Positions 13,400-26,300 of a stretch of 64,000 bases of DNA are shown one piece after another. This stretch comes from Carya illinoinensis (lineage: Eukaryota > Streptophyta > Magnoliopsida > Fagales > Juglandaceae). A program made the translations under genes and the position numbers. The notes below the pieces were generated by a model. The model was not told where the DNA came from and did no database searches. It saw nothing but the letters and a program-made list of their open reading frames with translations. Location of the stretch: assembly GCF_018687715.1 (NCBI RefSeq), contig NC_056762.1, positions 44,757,520 through 44,821,519 of the forward strand, in the 5' to 3' direction. The number at the start of each line of letters is the position of its first letter. Within the stretch, counting starts at the first letter, position 1.

Positions 13400-14035
13400 T
13401 TAGTGCATGTTTGAAGTTATGGTAGAAAATATTATATTTAATTTAAAATTTATAATTTAGAGTTTTAACGTAATAAGTTTTATTATAAAAAAGTTATTTA
13501 TTATTTAGGATCTGCATGTATATAGTACTTTTAAACATACTAATTTATTTAGAAACAAATTTAAAAAGAACTTTTTGACATAAAATGGCATATACTTGAT
13601 AAAAATAAAATATTATAATAAAATAATAACAAAAATAGTCTAATAGATTTTTCAATAATTATAATGAAAAAAAAAATTTCCTCAACGATGTATAAGTGAT
13701 AGGAGAAAAGTAAAAAATATTGATGAGTAAAGTCTTGAGTAGATTATATGGAAATAATAAAAAATATAGATTGGCAAAGTTGTCATTTGTGTTAAAATGA
13801 TGAAGGTCATTTCATAACGTACATAATACGGTAAAATAGAGATTACTTTTTCTGAAGTGGTTCTGATAAAAAGCATCACTTTAATGCTTTTGTTGAAAAG
13901 TAGTTTTCTACTTTTTCTTGGTTTAGAAGTACTTTAATGTAAAACTACCAAACTGATAAATTTTGTCATATAAGCACTTTATACCATTCTACTGCACTTT
14001 TTAGACCTCTTACCACAATTCCAAACAGGCCCTTA
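13400..14035. mobile_element. Probable non-autonomous hAT-like element or MITE
   Basis: The left border reads GCATGTTTGAAGTTATGGTA (from about 13405). The right border reads TTACCACAATTCCAAACAGG (about 14009-14028), an imperfect inverted match. The interior is very AT-rich and non-coding. The GTTTGGAA...TGGTA type of end is common in plant non-autonomous hAT-like repeats. I could not define an exact target-site duplication, so borders are approximate. Confidence 0.4.
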
Positions 14036-17000
14036 AGTGTCTGATTGAAATTGAGTTTGAAAGTTTAAAAAATGTTTTTAACTATTTAAAAGTTCTTTTA
14101 AAGAAAAAATGACATGTTTAGTAAATTTATAAAAAGTGTTTTAATCACCAAAAAAACCTGAAAATCTATCTACTTTTTTTTAAAAAAAAAATACCAAATT
14201 GAAACTTTTATCGAAAAATTTTATGCAGATAACTGTATATTTAAAAAAAAAATTAATGTAACTAACTTTAAAAGTATTTAGATACATGTTTATCAAACAG
14301 TAAATAATTTTTGAAATATAGAGCTTATTATTTAAGTTATAAGATATAAGCCTTAAAACTATAAGATATATTTCCCACCACAATCTTTATTCTATTATCA
14401 AGTTAGTGTAGAGCACATCATTTGTATCATTTAAATAATAAAATTTGATTTATAAAATTTAAATTTTAAAATTTATCTTCGAGATCAAATTATATCAGAT
14501 AAGTATTTTATTATATGTGTTCTATATTATATATCGGTTTGAAAACAGAATTTTTCTTTCAATTAACCTATAAAGCTTAATAAGGACATGCCCCTACGGC
14601 TACACAAGATTAAACATAAGACTATATTGTGTTGATGATTACTAGTATTTGTTCACAAAGCCCTGTCTTCTTCTCAAAGGCTCCTGTCTCCGTCTCTGGT
14701 ACACCAACAAAATAGACTGGACAAGAAAAAAGATTTGAAATTATTAAATTCCTATATGATTTTTCATTTTTGTTCTTAACACAACATCCAAATCAATATG
14801 GCAAGTGAATTTAAGCTCCAGAACAGGAATAGTATATCTTCACTCGAGAACAACCCCGCCCCCACTAAGCTTGTTTGGGTTCATTGCACTCATGTATACA
14901 TTCAAGATCACTGCTTGCTGAAAAACCAATATTCTTCTCCAAGTAACAAGCTGATCTAAGCATACAATGTAAACACAGCAAATGCTTCTCTAACCTTCTC
15001 TTTCTCCAATGATAACTACACCTTGGAAACACCTACCTGTCTCCAGTGGACCCTATTTTCGTAATTATTTAATTTTGTCCACAGAGAGAGAGCCCAGATG
15101 GAAATCTTGGTTAATCCTGTGTTGGGAAAGTTAGCATTTGAATGGCACAAAAGAATCAAACATTAACTTAATTTTCCAAAAGCCTTGGATCGACCCATTA
15201 ATTTCCTGCCAAGGATTGAGATTGTGAGATGGTTTTTGGTTGATATATGTTGGAAAGCAGATATCATGCATGGTGAAAAAGAATGAATGAAATCATATCC
15301 ATGCTTGTTGAAGTTTTGGCCACATATCATTTTGGGTTGGAGAAATGTATATATTTTGGTCCCATTCCAAAATCATCGTACAAAATCATCAAAATCTCCA
15401 CTGTTTTGCGTAAAATCTTCATGATTACCACGATTATTTCCCATATATATGTGGCCCTTGCTGTGAAATTCAAATCATCCCCAAGGATCGATATTGAAAG
15501 TTTTTCCTCGAAAGAGAAAATAAATATTTGAAGGAGGATGAGGCCATTTTCATCATAGTCTTCACCAGAACGGTACGTTACCAAAAAGGAGAGAAAAAAA
15601 AATGATTGTCATCATATCCTATCACAATCATGATCTTCACCAATAAGGGCAAAGATCGAAAATTGTGAAAACCATTGTATCATTAATGCCCCATTTCCTC
15701 TCCACTCTCATTTCTCCGGCAATGATAAAAGCTTGACAGATCGGAAACAACTAGCCATTGACAACCAAACTCCCTAAATTTGAGCTAAGTTCCCATCCCA
15801 TGACACAGAAAACTGTCCTCCCAAATAAATTTCAACTACGGTGAAAATGAATATTTTCAAGACTCTAAAGAAAATCAAAGAACATATCTTAACAATCACA
15901 TTAATTACAAGATAATTAACTCAAATTTAATCACATAGAGAAGCAAATTTAATATTTACCCATATAAAATAAGACCATAAGAACACTTATACATGAAGTC
16001 AGGCCATGCTATAAGATTGATGTTGGGAACTATAAGAAGAAAAAGTAGGTAAAAATGAAATCAATCACATACGAACACAATATTTATGTGATTCAACAAA
16101 TCATCTACGTCTAAGGAGTCATAGATGATTTTATTTTTTTGAAATACGAATACACTATGTGGCAATATATATGCAGCATATGGAAATACAATACATATAT
16201 ATACACGTGTGTGTGGGGAAATCCCAACAGTTGACTCAAGCATGGATTGTTCATATACGAGTTCCTTCGTTGATGATTTAGTCAACTCTATTTTGTTAAC
16301 TTTTAAAATTTAATTTATTAATTTTAAGGATATAATCATATTCCTGTTATTTCCATATTATTTTAATTCATTATTATCGTGCGTCATAAATAGTGTATGA
16401 TTCTATACGTTCACGGTAGGTTTTATGATTCTGTCCGAGAAAATTTCTAAATTATTGAGCATCCCTAATCTCATGTGCGAGAAATTATCTCCAGTGTGAA
16501 GAAGACAGGGTCACATCTCTAGCAGTGATGGGAGTTTGACGAAAGGGGCAGCAACTCCACTTTAATCAACATGAAAGTCAGAAGTCATAACCACTTCACA
16601 GGCCCTCAAATTCAAGCACCAACAGTCTCTCCATTTATAATCTCAATTAGCTGTAAACCATCTAACCGATCCAATCCCTCTAATTCAGAGTCAAACAAAC
16701 CACATCCGCAGGCAACACTTGTTTATGTAGAAGGCCCCCATATTAATTACTCCCTTCTTTCTATATGTTTTGGGGCAGTTTGGAGGTTTATTAAGCATGA
16801 AGATATATATACAATATTATTGAAATGTACGCAAGATTATATTCATATAGTGCCAGAACGTATATTCAGACTCATGAAAAGATACATGGCAAAAATAAAA
16901 TAAAATAAAATAAAGATGCTCCTCTATAAAATATATATATAAGTATATATAGTTTCCATTGTTTATGATCATAGAATACGTACGGCCACATTCTAGTTTT

Positions 17001-17328
17001 CTTGGAACCAAAGATTCAAATTAATCGCTTTCCCCCACGTGAGTTTCGATGAAGAATATCTAATACAGCCAAGTTCTAGTTTTTTTTTTTTTTTTGAACC
17101 AGAAATGCAAATCAATTGCTTTCTTTACGTAGACGTCGATGAGTTCTATATTATGTTCGAATGCGGTTGGTTACAGTCGGACATTGACTCCGAGCATCAC
17201 ACAAGAAGAATTTTCCCACAGAAGTGAAGGGCCTTAAAAAAAGAATAGGACGGTTAAGTAAGGTGAGGTTGTAGAAGGCATAGGTCCAGGGATTTGGCAT
17301 TCTGTGTCCAAGAGAGGGAGAAGAAGCC

Positions 17329-17407
17329 ATGAATGGTTCCGCTGAAAACGGAATACTACCTCAAGCAAAGTTTCCCCAGAATCATGAACCCAATATTGAG
17401 CTAGCAG

Positions 17408-17491
<84 letters not shown>

Positions 17492-18109
17492 GGAAAATAG
17501 AAGGCCATGGTCACTTTAACCTTGGTTTCATCGTTCCTCGGATTCTTTGGTGTGATTAATTGACGAATGTTCCTTTATGTTGAGGAAATCAACTCATTAC
17601 ATGACATGGTTACAGACATGTCTGGCTGATAATTGATGAATTTACATTTGTCAAACGGTTGTGATGATCTACTCCGTGTTTTCTAATGAATCTATTTAGT
17701 TACAAGGGTAGATATATAGAGAGACTAGATTATACTTTCTTAATTGCAGAAAATGAGGGCCAGCTGTCTGGTAAGCTAGCATAGTACTGGACAATGTAAA
17801 CGACATTCTGCTGATTAGGACTTCACAAAGATACTGCAGAATTTTCAGTAATTGATAAGAATTGTATGGTTAATTCATCTCTAATCTGGTTATAATTGCA
17901 TAGAGATCATGTCGAGTCTTTCCTTTGAAAACTGAAAGAGAAATTAAATGAGAATGATGACAATACTAGCTGTGTGTGAAATATGATTGGAGTTGCTGCA
18001 AAACATTGGTTAGATCCATGATAATGGGATACCATGGTACGTTTCTTCATATGCTAAAAAGAACCCATAATTGTAATTTTTTTCTATTCAGCTTAACAAT
18101 GAAGAAATA

Positions 18110-18143
<34 letters not shown>

Positions 18144-21076
18144 GTGACTGAATGATTTCTTAAACTTTTTTCATTCTTCTGCACAAGCAGGTGAGGAAGA
18201 AGTCAATGATAGCCCAATCGAGCAAGTTAGGCTGACTGTTCCTCCCACTGATGACCCAACACAGCCGGCCTTAACATTTCGAACATGGGTTCTTGGGCTG
18301 ATATCATGTGCCCTCCTTGCCTTTGTGAACCAATTCTTCGGGTACCGCCAAAATCAGCTACAAGTTACTTCAGTCTCAGCGCAAATTCTTGTGCTCCCAG
18401 TAGGAAGGCTGATGGCTGCATGGCTTCCATCAACGCCAATTCGCGTCCCACTTACAAAGTGGTCCTTCTCACTGAATCCAGGGCCATTCACTCAGAAGGA
18501 ACACGTTCTGATCACCATCTTTGCCAGTGCTGGATCGGGTGGAGTGTATGCAGTTCATATTTTAACTAGCCTCAAGGCATTCTACCGCAGGGAGATATCT
18601 ACAGCAGCAGCCTTTCTATTGGCAGTGACTACTCAGGTATATTCGGGTTCTTCCCTTGGTTTCAATGTTACCGTGGCAATATTATCATGCTTGCTTTTCA
18701 CATGGCGGATATCAATGTTTAATATGCATTGTTCCTAGTAATATTTTACTTGTACCTCCCTGTTTTGCATGTATTATGAAATTTTTAGATGCTTGGGTAC
18801 GGATGGGCTGGAATGTTCAGAAAATACCTTGTTGACTCGCCTTATATGTGGTGGCCTGCAAATCTAGTCCAGGTCTCTCTTTTCAGGTGCAACATTTTCT
18901 ATTTAGAAAATACCTTTGTTTGATTAAAAAATTATAAAAAAATATTACTTTCAGCAGGGAACTTGGGGTTAGGGATAATGACCCTTACCCCCACGTATTG
19001 AAACAACTAATATACGAGATGCAGGGCATTCCATGAAAAGGAAAAGAGACCCAAGGGAGGACATACAAGATTGCAATACTTCTTCCTGGTGTTTGTATCG
19101 AGCTTTGCTTACTACCTCGTCCCGAGCTATCTTTTCCCCTCAATATCAGCTCTCTCCTTCGTGTGTTGGATTTGGAAGGACTCCATCACTGCCCAACAGA
19201 TTGGTGGAGGCATCCACGGCCTTGGACTAGGTTCATTTGGCCTTGACTGGTCTACTGTAGCTAGTTTCTTGAATAGCCCTTTAGCCACACCCGGGTTTGC
19301 CATCGTCAATACTCTGGTGGGATTCGTCTTGATTATCTATGTCATTTACCCGGCTGCTTATTGGAGTAACCTATACGATTCTAAGAAGTTTCCAATCTTT
19401 TCCCCGCACACTTTCGACAATACTGGTCAAATTTACAACATATCCAGAGTTCTGAATCCCAAGACTTTCGACATTGATTATACAAGTTACAACAGTTACA
19501 GCAAACTTTATCTTAGTGTCTTCTTCACTTTCACCTACGGGTTGAGCTTTGCAACTCTAGCAGCTACTATCACACATGTTGCCCTCTTCCATGGACGGTA
19601 GGCTTCTGAAAATCATTTACGACTTCTGCTCTACTATACTGCGATATTGTGCTTTTGAGTTAAAAACCTTTTTCATTCTTTTCTTTGCTTGCTCTGTTTC
19701 GGCAAAAAAAATGGAGCAGAACAATTTGGCAAATGTGGGAAAGGACTACCGCTGCAGCGTCAGAAAAATTCTCGGATGTACATTCAAGGCTGATGAAGAA
19801 GAATTATGAAACCGTTCCACAATGGTGGTTTATTGCCGTCTTAATTCCAACGATGGCTCTTTCCTTGTATGCTTGTGAAGGTTTTGACAAACAGCTCCAA
19901 CTTCCGTGGTGGGGACTTCTACTGGCTTGTGGGATTGCGTTTATTTTCACCTTGCCCGTTGGAATAATTAAAGCCACAACAAACCAAGTATGATCAGACC
20001 TAGACAATTGTGTTCGGTGGATGAAAAAGGACACGAAACATGCTTTTATAATGCTTGCTCACAACACCTCATCTAACACACACCAAAAAACGAAAAAAAA
20101 AAAAGGAGGATTAATAACGTTTTTCATTATGTTCTGCATTTTTGTTCACACTGCATTTCTCAATAAACTGTGTTGATGTTAATTGCAGCAAGTAGGGTTA
20201 AACGTGATTACAGAGTTGGTCATCGGGTATATTTATCCTGGGAAGCCTCTTGCAAATGTGGCTTTCAAGACCTATGGCTATATTAGCATGGCACAAGCAA
20301 TCAGCTTTCTTAATGACTTCAAACTAGGTCACTACATGAAGGTCCCTCCAAAATCTATGTTTATTGTACAGGTAGGCAATTTAAAACAGCAAACTTTTTT
20401 CTGTTCACATGTTTGTATAGATGACTAATATTTTTCACTTACTTTGTATTCTTAGTTAGCTGGAACTTTAGTTGCTTCAAGTGCGTACTTCGGCACGGCA
20501 TGGATGCTTCTCACAAATGTTGATCACATCTGTGACATATCAAAGTTGCCAGAGGGCAGTCCATGGACATGCCCTGGGGATGATGTTTTCTACAATGCTT
20601 CCATTATATGGGGAGTCATAGGCCCGCTGAGAATGTTTACAAAAGAGGGTATCTACCCAGGGATGAACTGGTTCTTCCTCGTCGGCTTTCTAGCCCCTTT
20701 TCCTGTCTGGCTGCTTTGTCGTTATTTCCCCGAGCATAAGTGGTTGACGCTCATAAATATGCCTATCGTGATTAACGGCACAGGGGCAATGCCACCAGCT
20801 AGAGCAGTGAACTATTGGTCATGGGGAGCTGTTGGATTATTCTTCAACTTCTATGTTTACAGAAAGTTCAAGGGATGGTGGGCTAGACATAATTACATCT
20901 TATCTGCGGGTTTAGATGCTGGGGTTGCCTTTATGGGAGTTGTCGTTTTCTTCGCCCTTCAAGCCAGGGATATAAATGGTCCACAATGGTGGGGTCTGGA
21001 AAGCGGTGACCACTGTCCATTGGCTGCGTGTCCTACAGCACCTGGGGTTGTGGTTAAGGGGTGCCCAGTTTTCTGA
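17329..21076 (+). CDS. OPT1: Oligopeptide transporter, OPT1-like (tandem copy A)
   Basis: Exons: 17329-17407, 17750-17770 (21-nt microexon), 18191-18636, 18789-18886, 19025-19597, 19720-19987, 20189-20371 and 20456-21076. The product is 762 residues, or 755 if the microexon is skipped; both are in frame. It begins its conserved core at [16 protein letters not shown] and keeps the OPT family NPG motif (SLNPGPF, about 129-131) and [20 protein letters not shown]. The second family motif reads KVPPK instead of the usual KIPPR (about 546-550). The tail is [15 protein letters not shown]. Multiple hydrophobic spans indicate a polytopic, proton-coupled importer of small peptides or peptide-like or metal-chelate substrates, probably at the plasma membrane; substrate cannot be read from sequence. 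Its partner copy B follows 2.3 kb downstream. Synteny points to At5g55930 (OPT1). Confidence 0.95.
17413..17486 (+). repeat. (CT)n microsatellite at the start of OPT copy A intron 1
   Basis: About 37 CT units begin immediately after the 5' splice site GTAAG of exon 1. On the transcript this is a long pyrimidine tract only a few bases from a donor site, which could affect splicing and is probably length-polymorphic. Confidence 0.95.
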
Positions 21077-22111
21077 GATCCCTTAGGAAATGCAGGTGTG
21101 GAGATGAAAAACGGGACGTAAAGGTGGCTCGGGGTTTGGAGTGTGGTAATGGCGAGAAAAAATAAACCAAAAGAAAGGGGAAGTTGGCCGGACGGGTAGT
21201 GTAGATGATGGGGGTGAGTGAATGTATGTGTGCAGTAATGTGAGTGAATACTAAGGCTTTCGCTGTATCATAAGATCAAATTTAAAGAGCGTGGTAGAGT
21301 CTAGACAGCGAAATGGAACGTATCTCTGATCTTTGGTTGAGTGATTGTGTAAAGAAGAGAAAAATATTCACTAACAAAGTCCAACTGCTTCCAAGTGTGA
21401 CACAACAAACTGCTTTGCCTACAAAACCATTTTTTGGTTTTTGTTCTTTTAAAGACTCCGGCAATTTTTTCTACTGTAATTTGGGTCTTCACATCTTATC
21501 TCTCATAGTTGGATGGAGATCAGAGTCAAAGATATTTTTCAACATGATTTGAGTATCTACTTTGAGAATTGTCACAAAAAAGGTGCAAGTATAGAAAGGT
21601 GGGAGGTGGGGAGCCCCTTCATTGGATACCTCAAGTACATCATCCATCACAACGTACCAACACTATTATATATATATTCACCCGGAACCAAGGCTACTCT
21701 ATACATGATCAGTGCTGCATGCTATTGGGAGAGTCTAAGACTGTTCCATTCTTCACAGAATCATCCATTTAATAATATATTTTCTCCTTCCTTGTTGTAT
21801 AGAAGCATGAACAAGCATTGAGTTAGCATGCCATTTTAATCGCTCTTTAGCCTATCATCATCTTCCTTTCTAGTATCTACCTCCTTTTGAGGATTTATCC
21901 ACATAACTGATTTTTCAGTTCTCTCCTCTTGAATTCTTGTGAACTGAATGGCGTCCGAGATAGTCACGAGGACAATAATACTTTATTTGTCTATCTTTCT
22001 CACTTTAAATTAGAGTTCGGACAGAAATCAAATTCATCACTATACTCGGAAACCATAACCAATTCACAAGTCAAAAACAATGTATATATGCACATAATGA
22101 TAATATATAAG

Positions 22112-22146
<35 letters not shown>

Positions 22147-22226
22147 CTAGCAAATATTGGCTGGTTCAAAGAAACCTGGCCAGGCCAGCTAGAATTATCT
22201 ATATTAGAAGAAGAAGATAAAAGAAG

Positions 22227-22335
22227 GAAACTATTTATATGCATCATTTCGTTGCATCTTTCATGCATGAAGAACCTGAATGAAACTATTTATATGCATC
22301 ATTTCGTTGCATCTTTCATGCATGAAGAATCTGAA
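22227..22335. repeat. 55-bp tandem duplication
   Basis: The unit starting GAAACTATTTATATGCATCA at 22227 recurs at 22282, with about one mismatch across the repeat. Each unit contains TTTCATGCATGAA, itself a palindrome. Confidence 0.9.
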
Positions 22336-22379
22336 CATGTGAATGAGCCTTTACGAATCTAGCACGCTTTCAAATGAGG

Positions 22380-22644
22380 TAGTCTACATACAGTCTTCAA
22401 AAAATGTTTTTGAAAATGATATTTAAAAAAAATGAAAATTACAATAATATCTTTTTGAAAATGTTATTTTTTCTCCTTTTACCCTCATTTATCAATGCGT
22501 ATTCCCCCACTCAGGACTGCAAATAAAAAATGAGGGTAAAAAGAGAAAAAATATCATTTTCAAAAAGATATTATTGTAATTTTCATTTTTTTTTAAACAT
22601 TATTGCATAAGCTTGCATGAGTAGTCTCCAAATTATGTAGACTA
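22380..22644. mobile_element. Foldback MITE with TA target-site duplication
   Basis: The element runs 22382-22642 between GTCTACATA and TATGTAGAC, flanked on both sides by TA (22380-22381 and 22643-22644). Inside, an arm at about 22425-22490 (ending ACCCTCATTT) is nearly perfectly inverted at about 22528-22594 (starting AAATGAGGGT). Some 37 nt separate the arms. There is no coding capacity. TA duplication plus long inverted arms fit a Tc1/Mariner-type (Stowaway-like) MITE, but the termini are not the standard Stowaway sequence. Confidence 0.8.
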
Positions 22645-22683
22645 ACTCTCTTTCAAATATAGGTGTACAAGAATATTTTTAAA

Positions 22684-22867
22684 GAGTAATACTACATACA
22701 GTCGTAGAGTGTGTAAACGCCGTGCAATCGTTTTGAAAAATAGTAGGGTCCACAATTAAAAAGTTCATTTTTTTTTTATGTGGGTCTTGTATTAATTTAT
22801 TTTTTTAAAAAAGACTGCGCGGTACTTATATAACCACGATTGCAAATATCATTTATCATTTTTAAAA
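22684..22867. mobile_element. Second MITE-like repeat, family shared with 50.5 kb
   Basis: It starts near AGTAATACTACATACAGTCG and ends near ACGATTGCAAATATCATTTA. A related sequence in opposite orientation is at about 50517-50699 (GATAGTTGCAATCGTAAGTG ... GACTGCATGTAGTATTATTC). Both are about 180 bp and non-coding. Confidence 0.6.
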
Positions 22868-23396
22868 GGCAGAAAGATTTTTGCCTTTCTGTGTATGGAT
22901 TTATACACTATCTTTTAGATTCTATATCTCATTAAATTTCAAGCATTACGTTCAAATAACTACCAAACATAAATTTAATGTTGAAAACGTTAAGTAAGAA
23001 AATGATAAATATTGAAATTAGAAACTGAAGAATACGGACATCTTTCCATCCAGAGTTGGCCCCAATGTAGTGTCCTTATTGGGGTCGTATTTTGGGGAAA
23101 TACAGCAAATACTGTCAGAAAAAGAAAAGATTCTAGCTGGCCGGGTTTCTTTAAACCAGGAATGCAAATTTCAGGCTTAAGAATAGCATTGTTAGCGCAA
23201 ATTATGATGGAGAATCTCTATTTTAGGTATGCTATGTTGTTTACAGCCTGTAACATTGACAGTACAGTGTACCTGTATTGACCAAGCCGTATAAAAATAG
23301 TGTGGTTTGGTAGAAGCCACTAAAAAGAGTCTTAAGACCTTTAGGCATTTTATTATCGAAGCGGTAGAGCCACAGAAGGGAGAGATAGGCATAGCA

Positions 23397-26300
23397 ATGT
23401 CTGGTCACTCTGAAACCAGAGGCCCTCAAGCCAAGTCGCCTGCCGAGCATGAACCCAATTTCGACATAACCAGTAATCCTCTTTTTCTCAATAAATAAAT
23501 TCATGGCTACATTACCTTTGGATTCATTGTTCCTTGCATTTTTCTTTTATGATTAATGAAATGTTCTCGTATGTTGGGTGTGCTTAAAATCAACTAATTA
23601 CCTGACATGTTTTCGTATATCAATTGATAAATCATGTGTTTCAAATTTTGTCTACGTTTGTTGCCATCACCAACCCCACGTTTTTTCTATACTACATTCT
23701 CGTACGCGTGTATATGCAGAATCCAAAGATAATATTTACCTGCATATATTCGCAATAAGTCGCGATTTAATTCCATAGGATGTGCAATATTTCCTTGTAA
23801 ATCCAACACACAGTAAGATTGATGGCATTCGTATGAATATGCTTAAAGTTGATACAAGTATGCATGATAATGGACACAATGATGCATTTGTTCATATCGT
23901 TTTATTGGAGAAAGATTTATTTTCTTTTTGCTCGAATATTATTTTCTTCGATTTTTTTTTTTTTCCCCCATTCTAATGTTCATAAATGTCGCCATTCTAC
24001 AGAAGCAGGGGATGAGGAATTCGATGATAGTCCAATTGAGCAAGTGAGGCTGACGGTCCCACCCACCGATGACCCAACACAACCGACCTTGACATTTCGA
24101 ACATGGGTTCTTGGGATAACATCTTGTGCCCTCCTCGCTTTTGTCAACCAATTCTTCGGGTACCGCCAAAATCAGCTCTACATATCCTCGGTGTCAGCAC
24201 AAATTCTTGTGCTCCCCATAGGGAAGCTAATGGCTGCATGGCTTCCATCAAAGCCAATACCAATCCCCCTCACAAAGTGGTCCTTCTCATTGAACCCGGG
24301 GCCATTCAATCTGAAAGAACACGTTTTGATCACCATCTTTGCCGGTTCTGGAGCCGGTGGAGTGTACGCAGTTTATATTTTATCCAGTGTCAAGGCTTTC
24401 TACCACAGGGATATCCATCCAGCTGCAGCCTTTTTGTTGGTACAAACTACTCAGGTACATTTGGGTTTCGTCTTTTCATTTCAATCTCGTCATGGGCCAT
24501 GGCTATAGAGTGCCTGCGAAGACGTCATCCCCTTTAATCTGTATTCGATACAAAACGTGCCTTCAGTACTCATAAAATGGTTCCTGATGATTATTTTTTA
24601 ACCGTACCTCACTATTTGTATATTAAATTTTCAGATGCTTGGGTATGGATGGGCTGGACTTTTTAGGAAGTACCTTATTGACTCGCCTTATATGTGGTGG
24701 CCTGCAAACCTGGTCCAGGTCTCTCTATTCAGGTGCTACATTCTCCCTACCTGTCTCTCATATAAAGCAACTGTTTGATAACTCCCTCATATTGAGCCGA
24801 ATTATGCATGTAAGATTCTGGATATAACTCCCTAATATTTAGCCATATTATACATGTGAAATGTAGGGCATTGCATGAAAAGGAAAAGAGACCCAAGGGA
24901 GGACTTACAAGACTACAATTCTTCTTCCTGGTATTTGTAGTTGGCTTTGCTTACTACCTCATCCCGAGCTATCTTTTCCCTTCAATATCAGCACTTTCCT
25001 TCGTTTGTTGGATCTGGAAGGACTCCATCACTGCCCAACAGATTGGTGGAGGCATCCATGGCCTTGGAGTAGGCTCAATTGGCCTTGACTGGTCTACTGT
25101 AGCTGGCTTCTTGGGCAGCCCTTTAGCCTATCCGGGGTTTGCCATCGTCAATACTTTAGTGGGATTTTTCTTGGTTGTCTACATCATTAACCCGATTGCT
25201 TATTGGAGCAATGCATATGATGCTAAAAAGTTCCCAATATTTTCCTCCCACACTTTCGACCATACTGGTCAACCTTACAACTTATCCAGAGTTCTGAATT
25301 CCAAGACTTTCGATATTGATTACGAGGGTTATAATAGTTACAGCAAACTTTATCTAAGTGTCTTTTTTGCCTTCACCTACGGGTTGAGCTTTGCTACTCT
25401 AACAGCTACTATTTCACACGTTGCCCTCTTCCATGGAAGGTACGCTTCTTAACATCAATTACGTCTGGTTCTGCTCCATTTACCGCGCTATCATTCTTTT
25501 GACTTAACACAAGCTTTTCCTAACTCTCTTTGCTCTATCTGTTTCGGGATAAAATTGAGCAGCGAAATTTGGCAACTGTGGAAAAGGACTGCACTCGCAG
25601 CAAAAGATAATTTATCGGACGTGCATACAAGGCTGATGAAGAAGAATTATGAACAAGTACCTCAATGGTGGTTTCATATCATCTTAATTGCGATGGTGGC
25701 TCTTTCCTTATATACTTGTGAAGGTTTTCACAAACAGGTCCAACTCCCGTGGTGGGGGCTCTTACTCGCTTGCGGGATTGCGCTATTTTTCACATTACCC
25801 ATTGGAATAATTCAGGCAACAACAAACCAGGTATGATGCTGACTAACCAACTTCCTTCTAATTTAATGGATGAAGAAGGACAACAAACATGCATTTATCT
25901 GTTGGAAAATGTATACGTAGGATCGATTTTTGTAAATAACAAAAACTAGTCGTTTCTCGATCTCATATTAACTACATGGTCTCTTAATATCTCCAAACAC
26001 AGTTCCTTGTTCATGGGATTGGCCACCATCTTGGTCAAGGGGATAGACTCGGCTTTTATGTGTTTTACGTTGGAGCTTTTCCACTTTCTGCCAAGATTAA
26101 TTTAAATTTTTTTATCATTAATCTATGCATTTTTGTTCATAAATCTCTAAAACTGTCTTTATATTAATTGCAGCAACCAGGGCTAAACGTGATTACAGAG
26201 TTGGTCATTGGGTATATATATCCAGGAAAGCCTCTTGCTAATGTGGCTTTCAAGACTTATGGCTATATTAGCATGGCACAAGCACTCACGTTTCTTAATG

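Larger units (their letters stand above)
12460..17328. other. Long gene-free interval between NOP2 and the first OPT gene
   Basis: It contains the divergent promoter regions of NOP2 (left) and OPT (right), the hAT-like element at 13.4-14.0 kb, and otherwise AT-rich unique-looking sequence. Short open frames near 15.3-15.6 kb and 16.6-16.9 kb have no recognisable domain and no splice context, so I do not call them genes. Confidence 0.5.
21077..23396. other. Spacer between the two OPT genes, rich in small repeats
   Basis: It holds the 3' UTR of copy A, an (AT)n tract at about 22117-22145, a 55-bp tandem duplication (22227-22335), a foldback MITE (22380-22644), a second MITE-like element (about 22684-22867) and the copy B promoter. 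No coding exon was seen. Confidence 0.6.

Noticed and set aside
15283..15584. Overlapping open frames on both strands
   Set aside because: No domain, no splice context and AT-rich composition; not supported as a gene.
23849..24002. Upstream extension of OPT copy B exon 2 in the open frame
   Set aside because: It is AT-rich intron sequence ending in a TTCTACAG acceptor; the phase matches an upstream exon at 23397-23472.
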